Shown: positions 26,166-34,265 of the stretch, piece after piece
Position numbering within the stretch: position 1 is the first letter of the stretch
How the letters are laid out: each line of letters opens with the position of its first letter
From: Kibdelosporangium sp. MJ126-NF4
Lineage (GTDB): Bacteria > Actinomycetota > Actinomycetes > Mycobacteriales > Pseudonocardiaceae
Direction: 5' to 3'
Length of the DNA: 64,000 nt
Assembly: GCF_000826545.1 (NCBI RefSeq)
Contig: NZ_CDME01000016.1
Coordinates: 372,001 to 436,000 of the forward strand
The notes under the pieces: generated by a model
Database searches by the model: none
The model's input: only the letters and a program-made list of their open reading frames with translations
Told to the model about the DNA's origin: nothing
Made by a program: the position numbers and the translations under genes

Positions 26166-26836
26166 CACGGACATCCGATGCAGCGCACGCGGAGTTCGGT
26201 GTCCAACGTGTTGCCCGGCCCGGAGATCAGCCCGGTGAGCAGCGGGTCGAGATCCTCGGTCACGCCGCAGCCGCTGAACGGCGGGATCTGGTAAACGGAG
26301 TGGATCTTGCTGACCGATCCTTCCGGCAGGAGTTTGACCGGGCCCTTGATGGTGATCACGGCCGGAGTCGCGGTCCGGCAGTTCGCGCCGACGTTGAGCG
26401 GCACGCCGTCCTGGCGCACGTCACTCAGAACGATGTACAGCTTGACCGTGATGTCGGTCTGCGCGTCCGGCAGCGTCACCTCGACCTTGCCGGTCGCCGG
26501 TCCGTCCTGGACGAAGGCCGTGGTGTTGGTGACCGGCATGAACCGGAACACCACGAAGTAACCCGGCGACGGCGGCAGAGTCAGCGTGCCGTCGATCGAG
26601 TTGTCGGCGATGTCGATACCCGCGTCGAACCGGCCCTCGGCGAGAGTGAGGGACGAACCGAGCTTCGCGATGGTGGACTTGCCGTTGACGGTGAACGAGA
26701 CCTTGAGTTTCGTGTCGGCGGGGGCGATATCCGGTGCCGCCGGTGGCTGTGCCGGGGACGGCGCCGCCGATCCCGGCATCGCCGACAGCAGCAGGAACGC
26801 CACTGCCGCGGCACAGAATGCATTCCGGAGCGCCAT
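26165..26836 (-). CDS. secreted protein heading the mce operon, shares a domain with the FN3 protein
   Basis: 223 residues. A clear signal peptide (ALRNAFCAAAVAFLLLSAMPGSAA) predicts export. The mature part is a beta-rich domain that I cannot assign to a named family. It shares blocks, in order, with the C-terminal domain of the divergent 27220-28926 product: a FMPVT/FLPVT block, a CRTATPAVITIKG/CQTVSPSDIALKSG block and a final GCG...SGPGNT block. ATG 26836 has AGTAGG upstream. GTG 26842 would add two residues. Being first in the operon and secreted, it may be an extracytoplasmic partner of the lipid importer. Confidence 0.75.
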   Translation of the reverse strand: MALRNAFCAAAVAFLLLSAMPGSAAPSPAQPPAAPDIAPADTKLKVSFTVNGKSTIAKLGSSLTLAEGRFDAGIDIADNSIDGTLTLPPSPGYFVVFRFMPVTNTTAFVQDGPATGKVEVTLPDAQTDITVKLYIVLSDVRQDGVPLNVGANCRTATPAVITIKGPVKLLPEGSVSKIHSVYQIPPFSGCGVTEDLDPLLTGLISGPGNTLDTELRVRCIGCP

Positions 26837-26872
26837 CGCCACCTACTTCGAAATCGGAAGCTACTCGTCGGT

Positions 26873-26901
26873 ACGTTACCGGTGAGCGACGACAATGCCA
26901 A
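26873..26901 (-). promoter_or_regulatory. promoter of the mce operon
   Basis: TTGGCA (26896-26901), a 17-bp spacer and TAACGT (26873-26878) on the minus strand, about 37 bp before ATG 26836. This is the only good candidate upstream of the tightly overlapped operon. Confidence 0.6.
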
Positions 26902-27219
26902 TCATGGTGAACGTTTTTGTCAGCACATGAGCACACAGCTCAGCACTTTTGTTTCACATTGAGCACGGCATGAAACTGTGCCTTTTCGCCAACGCGCGTA
27001 CCTGCTCATGTCATACACCAACAAATTCCGTGGAGATCAAGCGGGGAATAGGATGAGACCTTGCGACACATCGGGGGAACAGTTAGTTTACTCGCCAGTA
27101 GCACGCGTCTTGAGCGAGCTACTTCCCCATCCGGCAAATCGGCGATTGAACCAGCCCTGCCGGACCGCGGGGCATTCGACCGCGGTTTTCGTATCATCGT
27201 TGATACACGGAGGAAGATT
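26902..27219. promoter_or_regulatory. AT-richer divergent intergenic region between the mce operon and the FN3 gene
   Basis: About 320 bp without a supported gene. It holds the FN3-gene promoter, a CCGCGG...CCGCGG inverted repeat near 27167-27187 and a hairpin GTATCA-TCGT-TGATAC (27191-27206) ending two bases before the SD of the FN3 gene, where it could affect translation. Frames crossing it show no family resemblance. Confidence 0.5.
27061..27089 (+). promoter_or_regulatory. promoter of the FN3-protein gene
   Basis: TTGCGA (27061-27066), a 17-bp spacer and TAGTTT (27084-27089), about 130 bp before GTG 27220, implying a long 5' leader. Confidence 0.5.
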
Positions 27220-28926
27220 GTGAACAATCGAAGAGGGTCGAGGCGACTCGGTGCGGCACTCGTCGCGGCGGCCACAGTGATGGGTACGGTGGCCGGCACG
27301 GTACTGCTGGGTGCGGGCAGCGCGGCGGCGGACCCCGTCACGCTGACCCTGACCTACAAGTGCCCCTTCCCCCTGATCGGCGTCCAGCCGATCACGGTGA
27401 AGATCGACGCGGACTTCCCGAAGACCATTCCGGTCAACACCCCGACTCCCGAGTTGGACATCAAGACCATCTCGACGGTCGGCGCCACCGCGACGCAGGG
27501 TCTGAACCTGGTTCAGGCCAAGACACTCGAGGGCACGGCGTTGTCCGACGCGTCGGTGGCGGCCCCCGAGGGAACGCTGCCGGTCAAGGTCCCCGTCACC
27601 ATCAGGAAGACCGACATCCCGGCAGAGGGCGAGTTCCAGATCCCTGCCGACGGCAAGACACCGTCGCTGACTTTCACCAAGCCGGGCGAAGTCAAGATCA
27701 GCGTCGGCGACATCCTGCTGCACCTGGTGCCCCGCAAGGCGGACGGGTCACTGACCGGGCTCGGCGAGTTCGACTCGCAGTGCACCCAGGACACGGGCCA
27801 GAACAACGTGCTGGCCACGGCCACGATCACGTCCGGCGGCGGCGGTGGCGACACCGAGGCACCGTCCGCACCGGGCAACCCCCGCTCCACCGGCACCACC
27901 GGCGACAGTGTGTCGCTGGCGTGGGACGCCTCCCGTGACAACGTGGCCGTCACCGGCTACGACGTCTACAACGGAAGCACCCTCGCCACAAGCGTCACCG
28001 GCACATCGGCCACGATCGGCAACCTCACCGCGGACACCAGCTACACGTTCACGGTGAAGGCCAAGGACGGGGCAGGAAACGTCTCCGCCGCCAGCGCTGC
28101 GGTGACAGCGAAGACGCAGCCGGGCGGTGGCAGTGACACCGAGGCGCCGTCCGCACCGGGCAACGTGCGTGCGAGCGGCACCACCAACAACAGTGTGTCG
28201 CTGGCGTGGGACGCCTCCCGTGACAACGTGGCCGTCACCGGCTACGACGTCTACAACGGAAGCACCCTCGCCACAAGCGTCACCGGCACGTCCGCAACGG
28301 TCGGTGGCCTCACCGCCGACACGAGCTACACGTTCACAGTGAAAGCCAAGGACGCGGCCCGCAACGCGTCCCCGGCCAGTGCCCCGGTCACCGCCCGCAC
28401 CGCGCCCGGTGGTGGCAGCACGGTCAAGTACGGCTACACCCTGGCCGGTTCGTCGTTCATCAAGGCTCCCAACGGAACGACGAACCTCACCGGCGGGATC
28501 GACGCCGAACTGGACCTGGCGACCTCCAAGTACGTCGCTGACCTGACGCTGAACCCGACCACCGGTGCGTTCAAGGTGCTCGGCTTCCTGCCGGTCACCG
28601 CGAAGGTGGAGTTCGAGCAGGCGGCGAAGACCACCGGCGCCCTGACCGGCGGTGTGCTCACGTCGTCGTCGAAGGTGCAGGTGAAGCTGCCTCAGGTGAC
28701 CGTGTTCGGCTTCCCGATCAGCAACTCGCCCGACTGCCAGACGGTTTCGCCGTCGGACATCGCCCTGAAGTCCGGCCCGAACTTCGACCCGCTGGCCGGC
28801 GGCAAGCTGACCGGTGAGTACGCGTTGGCAGCGCTCAAGGGCTGCGGTGGCCTGAACGACTTCATCAGCGTGTTCACCTCGGGCCCCGGCAACACCATCG
28901 ACATCACCCTCACCCCGAAGAAGTAA
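27220..28926 (+). CDS. secreted DUF6801/fibronectin-III protein
   Basis: 568-residue exported protein. GTG 27220 has GGAGGA six bases upstream and opens a Tat/Sec-like signal peptide (cleavage near AGSAAA-DP, residue 37). An N-terminal beta domain of DUF6801 type (about 38-205, starting VTLTLTYKCPFPLIG) is followed by two fibronectin type III modules (about 211-300 and 306-395) that are almost identical. The C-terminal domain (about 400-568, ending SGPGNTIDITL) is shared with the first mce-operon protein across the promoter. Gly/Ser linkers separate the modules. Likely a surface or matrix protein; the binding partner is unknown. Confidence 0.8.
   Translation: MNNRRGSRRLGAALVAAATVMGTVAGTVLLGAGSAAADPVTLTLTYKCPFPLIGVQPITVKIDADFPKTIPVNTPTPELDIKTISTVGATATQGLNLVQAKTLEGTALSDASVAAPEGTLPVKVPVTIRKTDIPAEGEFQIPADGKTPSLTFTKPGEVKISVGDILLHLVPRKADGSLTGLGEFDSQCTQDTGQNNVLATATITSGGGGGDTEAPSAPGNPRSTGTTGDSVSLAWDASRDNVAVTGYDVYNGSTLATSVTGTSATIGNLTADTSYTFTVKAKDGAGNVSAASAAVTAKTQPGGGSDTEAPSAPGNVRASGTTNNSVSLAWDASRDNVAVTGYDVYNGSTLATSVTGTSATVGGLTADTSYTFTVKAKDAARNASPASAPVTARTAPGGGSTVKYGYTLAGSSFIKAPNGTTNLTGGIDAELDLATSKYVADLTLNPTTGAFKVLGFLPVTAKVEFEQAAKTTGALTGGVLTSSSKVQVKLPQVTVFGFPISNSPDCQTVSPSDIALKSGPNFDPLAGGKLTGEYALAALKGCGGLNDFISVFTSGPGNTIDITLTPKK
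27850..28419 (+). repeat. tandem 285-bp repeat encoding two FN3 modules
   Basis: The segment from 27850 repeats from 28135 with a 285-bp period and long runs of identical DNA, including codon choice. This suggests a recent duplication or gene conversion between modules. Confidence 0.85.
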
Positions 28927-28940
28927 GCCGCACAAAGACT

Positions 28941-28973
28941 GTGGGGCTCAGGCGCGTCGTGCCTGAGCCCCAC
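28941..28973. terminator. bidirectional terminator hairpin
   Basis: Perfect 13-bp stem (28941-28953 with 28961-28973) and a 7-nt loop, between the FN3 gene and the convergent PucR gene. Confidence 0.8.
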
Positions 28974-28989
28974 TCCCATGTCCGCGTTA

Positions 28990-30054
28990 CTAGTTGCTGC
29001 TGTGTTGCCTGGCACGCAGCAGGGCGGCGCGGGTGGCCAGCTCCAGGTCCAGGCGGCCGTTGGGTTCGGAGAACTGGCTGCCGAACATCTCCTGCAGCTT
29101 GCGCACCCGGTACCGGAACGTCTGCACGTGCACGCCGAGCCGTTTGGCCGCCTCCTCGGCCTGTCCCCTGCCGGGCCGGGTCAGCCATTCGTGCAGGGTG
29201 GCCAGCATTCGCTCGCGTTGCTTGGGCATGAGCTCGGCCAGCGGCGCGAGCCGACGGTCGATGAGTTGTTCGAGCAGGTAGCCGTCGGCGAACAGCAGCA
29301 GGTTCACCGACTCGGCCATGCAGTCGATGACCGGTTGGCGCAGCGCGGGATACTGGTCGACCAGGTCGAGCGCACGCACGGCGACGGCCAGCGAGTTCCG
29401 CACCTCGGTGATCGGCCCCGGGGCGCCGATGGCCGCCCGCCAACCGGGACAACGTTGGGGGAACACCGAAAGAATCGGGTCACCGACTCGCGCGACCAGG
29501 CAGGTGCGCCCCTCCCACTCACCGACCAGCACATGCGGCCCCAGGTCACCGAGCGGCGCGGTGCCCAGGCGGGCCAACGCGACCGCGACCACCGTGTCGG
29601 GCACCGGCCAGCCCACCTCGTGGGCCAACTCGGTGAACGGCGCGTTCTCCATGACCAGCCGGAACAGCTGGCGTCGCCGCGCCACCGGGTTCTCCTCGCC
29701 GGAGACGCTCGCCGAGGCGTAGCCCGCGGTGCAGACCGCGGCCAGCTCGGCGATCCGGGCGACGACCGCGGGCTGAGCGGCGACATCGGCGGCGACCTGG
29801 AACACGCGACGCAGTGCGGCGCTCGACAGCCCGTCGGCGAGAGCCAGCGCGCCCAGGCCGCGGAACATCCTGCCCCACCTGGCATCCATCGCGCCGCCTG
29901 CGGCACGTCCGGCGACCCGGTCAATGGCGACACCGAAGACCGCCCCGAACGGGCCGGACAACTCGATCTCGGGACACTCGACGCGCAGTCGAGCGGCCAC
30001 CTGTCCATGGAGCGACGACACAGTCGCTGTCACGCTAGAACTCGGCACGTTCAC
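28990..30054 (-). CDS. PucR-type transcriptional regulator
   Basis: 354 residues. A variable N-terminal half (about 1-130) is followed by a degenerate central domain and the C-terminal PucR helix-turn-helix (about 290-345, AKRLGVHVQTFRYRVRKLQEMFG). GTG 30054 starts the frame. GTG 30048 is an alternative and neither has a strong SD. It is the most divergent of the three PucR proteins in this window. Its place next to the FN3 gene suggests local regulation, which is only inference. Confidence 0.8.
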   Translation of the reverse strand: MNVPSSSVTATVSSLHGQVAARLRVECPEIELSGPFGAVFGVAIDRVAGRAAGGAMDARWGRMFRGLGALALADGLSSAALRRVFQVAADVAAQPAVVARIAELAAVCTAGYASASVSGEENPVARRRQLFRLVMENAPFTELAHEVGWPVPDTVVAVALARLGTAPLGDLGPHVLVGEWEGRTCLVARVGDPILSVFPQRCPGWRAAIGAPGPITEVRNSLAVAVRALDLVDQYPALRQPVIDCMAESVNLLLFADGYLLEQLIDRRLAPLAELMPKQRERMLATLHEWLTRPGRGQAEEAAKRLGVHVQTFRYRVRKLQEMFGSQFSEPNGRLDLELATRAALLRARQHSSN

Positions 30055-30096
30055 AGACTGTCACCGGAGCCGTACGGAGTTCATCGTTGAAACTAC

Positions 30097-32361
30097 CTAA
30101 AGGGACTGCCCGGACAATTTCGAGTTCACGAACCAGGCGGCGATCTGGGCGCGGTTGGTGACCTGGAGCTTGACGCGGATGTGTTCCACGTGCGACTCGG
30201 CGGTGCGCCGGGCGATGGACAGCTTCTCGGCGATCTCGCTGTTGGTCATCCCCCGCGCGACCAGCTCGGCGACCTGCGTTTCCCGCCTGGTCAGCGGGGA
30301 GCTGGGCAGTCGGCGCGAGGGCATCCGGCCACCGATGGCGAACTCCACCGCCTCGTCGGTGCCCATCCGGGTGCCTTCGGCGAACTCCGACATGGCTTCC
30401 GCGATGCCCAGGTCGCCGGTCACGAACTCGATGTCCTTGCGCATCGGCTCGACGAACGCGGTGTAGTTGGTCGGCATGGCGCCAAGGGACTGCCACGCCC
30501 TGGTGGCGGCTCCGAACAGGCGCGCTGCCCGGCGTGGCCGGTCCGTGTGCGCCGCACACCCCGCCATCACGGTGAGAGCGAACGCGAGGATCGTCCGATC
30601 ATCGGTCATTCGCTGTAGCCGCAGCAACTCCAGCACGGCCTTCTCCGACGCCCGCGCGTCCCCGTGCAGGTACTCCGCCGCGCCGTACGACCACAGCGCC
30701 CAGGACCGCCAGAACACCTCGCCCGCAGCCACGCACCGACCGACCGCTCCTTCCAGGATCCGGCGCCCCGCAGCAGGGTCACCGGCCAGGCTGACTGCCA
30801 GGCCGTGGTTGTAGGTGGCCCACAGCTCCCCGTTGTGGTCGTCCTGCTCGCGAAACATCTCGATGGCCAGGCCGTACAACTCGGCGGCCCGTGCGGGCTG
30901 GTCCCCGATCAGCGCCGCGTAGGCCCGCACGTGATGCACATAGGCACGAGCCCGGGGATACCCGCTCCCCTCCGCGGCGGCACAAGCCTGCTCGAAACCG
31001 GTCATGTCGCCTTGCACCAAGGCAAGGAAGGCGTACATCCACTGGGCATCGGCCCATTCCTGGTCGCCGTCCGGGATCAGCGACATCAGCTTGTCCAACC
31101 AGATCCGGCCCTCGGTGTTCAGCCCGGTCAGTACCCAGAACTCCTTGATGGCGTTGATCATCCGCAGGCCGGTGCGGGCCTGGCCCGGCTCGGTCAGGCA
31201 GAAGTCCAGCGCGGCCCGCAGGTTGGCGTGCTCACCGCGGATGATGTTGATCAGCGACACCTGGTCCGGGCCGAACCACTCGAGTTGGAACCGCGCGGTC
31301 AACTCGAACAGCCAGTCCCGGTGCAGCCCGCGCAGCCTGGCCGTGTCGCCGGTGGCTCCCAACTGGTCCTCGCCGTACTGGCGGACCGACTCGAGCATCC
31401 GGAACCGCACTGTGCTCGCGTGCTCCTCGCGCAACAGGATGGACTTGTCGACCAGCCCGTCCACCGCCTCCAGCACCGAGTCGATACCGTCGCCCCCGCA
31501 GACCTCCTCGGCCGCGTCCAGGTCGAAACCACCGGCGAACACCGAGGCGCGAGCCCACAGCAGCCGCTCGGTGTCGGTGCACAGCTCATGGCTCCAGTCG
31601 ATCAGCGAACGCAACGTCCCGTGCCGACTCGGCCCCCATCTGCTGCCCTGGTTGAGCAAGGTGAACCGCTCGTCGAGCCGGTCGGCCAACTGGCGCACCG
31701 ACAGCGAGCGCATCCGCACCGTGGCCAGTTCGATGGCCAACGGCAACCCGTCCAGCGCGCGGCACAGCCGCACCACGTCAGCCGCGTTCTCCTCAGTCAC
31801 CGCGAAGGAGGGCAGCACAGCGGTGGCCCGTTCGGTGAACAGTTGCACCGCCTCGGAACTCGCGGCGTCCGCCACGCTGTCCGGCACGCCGAGCGGCGGC
31901 ACGATGAGCACCCGTTCCCCGCCGACACCGAGGGACTGGCGGCTGGTCGCGAACACCACCAGCCGGGGACAGGCCGTGAGCAGCGTGTGCACCAGGTCCG
32001 CGCAGGCTTCCACCAGGTGTTCGCAGTTGTCCAGCACCAGCAGCAGCCGCTGGTCGCCGATGTGTTCCACGAGTTGGTCGACCGGGCGCAGTGACGAGTG
32101 GTCGCCCAGTCCCAGCCGGTCGGCCACGGTGCTGGGCAACAACTCCTGCTCGCGCAGTTCGGCCAGTTCGACGAACACCACGCCGTCCGGGAATCCCGTC
32201 CGTGTCGCCTCCACCGCGCGCAGCGCCAGCCGGGTCTTGCCCACCCCGCCCGGCCCGGTCAGCGTCACCAGCGATGCCGTGCCCAGCAGCCCTGCGGCTT
32301 CACGGATCTCGGTGCGGCGTCCGACGTAACTGGTCAACTCGGCCGGGACCCGGCGTTCCAT
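30097..32361 (-). CDS. LuxR-family regulator with NB-ARC ATPase domain
   Basis: 754-residue cytoplasmic STAND regulator. The ATPase has Walker A GPGGVGKTRL at residues 36-45 and the Walker B-like LLLVLDNCEH. A winged-helix region and TPR-like helices (about 330-640) follow, then a C-terminal LuxR helix-turn-helix (about 690-745, LTRRETQVAELVARGMTNSEIAEKLSI). Such proteins integrate nucleotide and ligand or partner signals to activate transcription. It starts at ATG 32361. Only 42 bp separate it from the downstream PucR gene on the same strand, so the two may be cotranscribed. Confidence 0.88.
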   Translation of the reverse strand: MERRVPAELTSYVGRRTEIREAAGLLGTASLVTLTGPGGVGKTRLALRAVEATRTGFPDGVVFVELAELREQELLPSTVADRLGLGDHSSLRPVDQLVEHIGDQRLLLVLDNCEHLVEACADLVHTLLTACPRLVVFATSRQSLGVGGERVLIVPPLGVPDSVADAASSEAVQLFTERATAVLPSFAVTEENAADVVRLCRALDGLPLAIELATVRMRSLSVRQLADRLDERFTLLNQGSRWGPSRHGTLRSLIDWSHELCTDTERLLWARASVFAGGFDLDAAEEVCGGDGIDSVLEAVDGLVDKSILLREEHASTVRFRMLESVRQYGEDQLGATGDTARLRGLHRDWLFELTARFQLEWFGPDQVSLINIIRGEHANLRAALDFCLTEPGQARTGLRMINAIKEFWVLTGLNTEGRIWLDKLMSLIPDGDQEWADAQWMYAFLALVQGDMTGFEQACAAAEGSGYPRARAYVHHVRAYAALIGDQPARAAELYGLAIEMFREQDDHNGELWATYNHGLAVSLAGDPAAGRRILEGAVGRCVAAGEVFWRSWALWSYGAAEYLHGDARASEKAVLELLRLQRMTDDRTILAFALTVMAGCAAHTDRPRRAARLFGAATRAWQSLGAMPTNYTAFVEPMRKDIEFVTGDLGIAEAMSEFAEGTRMGTDEAVEFAIGGRMPSRRLPSSPLTRRETQVAELVARGMTNSEIAEKLSIARRTAESHVEHIRVKLQVTNRAQIAAWFVNSKLSGQSL

Positions 32362-32782
32362 CGTCAGTCACCCCCGTCTGATCCGGACAGTAATGTAACG
32401 AAGAAGCTCACGGAAGGTGACGGTCGCGCGGGGTGGTGCTGGGGCGCAACCAAGGTGGCCTTTGTTGCGGTTCGCGCACCGAAGGCCGCCTTGGTTTCAG
32501 CCAGCGCACCGAAGGCCACATTGGTTGCGTGTGTGTTGGTGACGAGGGCTGTGCCGCTTGGGGCTGTGGGTGGTGAGTTACGCTCTGCCCACCTGTGGGC
32601 TGCTCGCCGCTGTGCTCGGTTTTGACGGACTACTTTGGTTACCTCAGCGCTGTTGGTTGCGTTGGAGTTCGGCTTCCAGCCTCGGCGTTCCGTTCCAGCG
32701 CTGGTTGCCCTGTGTTGGTTGCGTACCAGCCAGTTCTTCTTCCCAGCGTGGTTGGGGACTGGGCGAGCTTTCCTGCCGTCCC
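32362..32782. other. 421-bp intergenic region with a short repeat array
   Basis: No supported gene lies between the LuxR-type gene and the lipase gene, which are both on the minus strand. The region includes the 30-bp repeat array at 32449-32536. The rest (32540-32782) has a biased TTGGTTGCG/CTGGTTGCC-like composition and may hold decayed repeat copies. Confidence 0.5.
32449..32536. repeat. three ~30-bp repeat units in the intergenic region
   Basis: Units starting near 32449, 32478 and 32508 share ACC(A/G)AAGG followed by GCCTT or a variant and GGTT, at spacings of 29 and 30 bp. A weaker fourth copy may follow. The units are too degenerate and too close to be a CRISPR array. Confidence 0.55.
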
Positions 32783-33979
32783 TCAGCAGGTTGTCGTCGC
32801 TGGCTTTGCCGCTATTCTGTCGGCTATGAAGGCTTTCGCGTCCGCGTTTCCGTGGTACACCAGGGTTATGTGGTCTGTTGCCTGGGTTTTCCATGTCAGG
32901 TGCACGCCTTTGGCACAGTACGTGTCGCGTAGGGACTGTGCTTGGGAGTAGTCCACCAGGTCGTCCTGGGTTGCGTGGTACTGCAGGACTGGGACCTTGA
33001 TCGCGGTCTTGCCGAGTTTGTTCTCCTCCACTCTGGCCAGCCACGGTGGGGTCAGGACTGGGCTGGTTGTGGTGTAGTCGAGGAGCTTCTTGTCCTTGTA
33101 GCGCACCAGGAGTTCCATCGTGCACGCGTCCGCGCGTATTTCGTTGACCAGGGCTCGGCCCGCGTCGTTGAGGTAGGTGTCGAGTTTCAGGTCCGGGTAG
33201 GCCGTGTCCAGTCCGGTGAGGGAGTACATGAGGAGGCCGAAGCCGCGTTTTCCGTCCAGTTGCAACGCGACCTGGGTCAGGTCCGCCGGTACTCCGCCGC
33301 CCACCACGCCGACCAGGTTCAGTTCGGGGGCGTAGGCCGGTTGCTGCTCCCCTGCCCACATCGCCGCTCCGCCGCCCTGGGAGTAGCCGCGGAACGCCAC
33401 CTTCGCGCTCGCTGACAGCTTGGTCTCCGGCAGTCGTTGTGCCGCGCGGACCGCGTCGATCACCGCGTGCCCCATGGACTGTCCGACGACATAGGTTGTT
33501 TTCGGGTCGGGTTTGTAGCCTTCGTAGTCGGTGACCGCGACGGCGTAGCCCGCTGTCAGCATGTCGTTGACGGCCGGTTGTTCGTAGAACGCGCCCGCGT
33601 CGATCATTTTCGATGGTGCGCAACGGAAAGCAGGCCCTTGTGTTCCCGAGGCCAGGCTGACGACGGGAGTGGTCGCCGGGTCGACGCGTTTGGGGACCAT
33701 GACCGTTCCGGTCACCGCGTTGGGTTGGCCCAACGCGTCTGTTGACCTGTACATCACCTGCCAGGCGTTCACTGTGGAGTTCACCGGGGTCTTCGCCGGG
33801 CCGACCAGCGAAGGGCGCCAACGGATGACGTCACCGGGCGCGCCGGGAGGCAGCGGGTTCGGCGGGACGTAGAAGCTGTCGTCGGCTGGGCCCGGCGCCG
33901 GGTCCACCGCCGCGGCCGGGGCGGCTGCGACGGTCACGCTCGCGGTGACGGCAGCGAGAATCGCGGATAGTGCGCGCAT
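32783..33979 (-). CDS. secretory lipase (LIP family)
   Basis: 398-residue exported alpha/beta hydrolase. A signal peptide (RALSAILAAVTASVTVAAAPAAA) is followed by the conserved VMYRSTDALGQPNAVTGTV segment of secretory lipases. The nucleophile elbow GYSQGGGA places the serine near residue 195, with DDLVDYSQA and a late TDHITLVYHGNA supplying the probable acid and histidine. Family members hydrolyse triacylglycerols or other esters outside the cell. ATG 33979 has GGAGA six bases upstream, and a good promoter lies just before it. Confidence 0.87.
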   Translation of the reverse strand: MRALSAILAAVTASVTVAAAPAAAVDPAPGPADDSFYVPPNPLPPGAPGDVIRWRPSLVGPAKTPVNSTVNAWQVMYRSTDALGQPNAVTGTVMVPKRVDPATTPVVSLASGTQGPAFRCAPSKMIDAGAFYEQPAVNDMLTAGYAVAVTDYEGYKPDPKTTYVVGQSMGHAVIDAVRAAQRLPETKLSASAKVAFRGYSQGGGAAMWAGEQQPAYAPELNLVGVVGGGVPADLTQVALQLDGKRGFGLLMYSLTGLDTAYPDLKLDTYLNDAGRALVNEIRADACTMELLVRYKDKKLLDYTTTSPVLTPPWLARVEENKLGKTAIKVPVLQYHATQDDLVDYSQAQSLRDTYCAKGVHLTWKTQATDHITLVYHGNADAKAFIADRIAAKPATTTC

Positions 33980-34014
33980 GTGCTGTCTCCGAAATATGGG
34001 GGTCGATAAAACGT

Positions 34015-34043
34015 AACCTACCCGCCAGTAACCCTCGTGGCAA
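34015..34043 (-). promoter_or_regulatory. promoter of the secretory lipase gene
   Basis: TTGCCA (34038-34043), a 17-bp spacer and TAGGTT (34015-34020) on the minus strand, about 35 bp before the ATG. Confidence 0.6.
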
Positions 34044-34157
34044 ACTTACCAATGAACTGTCATTGCGAAACAAATTCAACTAATGGTTTATACCTTTTTT
34101 ACAGCACCGCGACCAGGGCAGACGTCCCATCTTTAGCAAGATCTTACAGTTCCGGAC

Positions 34158-34169
34158 GACAGTACTGTC
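34158..34169. promoter_or_regulatory. 12-bp perfect palindrome upstream of the third PucR gene
   Basis: GACAGTACTGTC, centred about 30 bp upstream of the -35 box at 34192. It could be an activator or autoregulatory site. Confidence 0.3.
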
Positions 34170-34191
34170 ATGACTCGACAATAGTGTTACG

Positions 34192-34220
34192 TTGACACGG
34201 ATGGCGGTCGAATTTATGGT
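34192..34220 (+). promoter_or_regulatory. consensus promoter of the third PucR gene with overlapping palindrome
   Basis: Perfect TTGACA (34192-34197), a 17-bp spacer and TATGGT (34215-34220). A palindrome TTATGGTCATAA (34214-34225) covers the -10 box and could be a repressor site. Confidence 0.7.
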
Positions 34221-34265
34221 CATAAGATCCGTGCTCTGCTCTCTTGTCACATAGAGGTGGCGACC

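Noticed and set aside
27850..28419. Possible VNTR or CRISPR-like array
   Set aside because: The 285-bp period encodes whole FN3 domains in frame; there are no short repeats with unique spacers.
32449..32536. Possible CRISPR array
   Set aside because: Units are degenerate, contiguous without spacers, and no cas genes are near.
33980..34265. AT-rich island as a phage or integration site
   Set aside because: No tRNA, integrase or direct repeats; its composition is explained by two divergent promoters.
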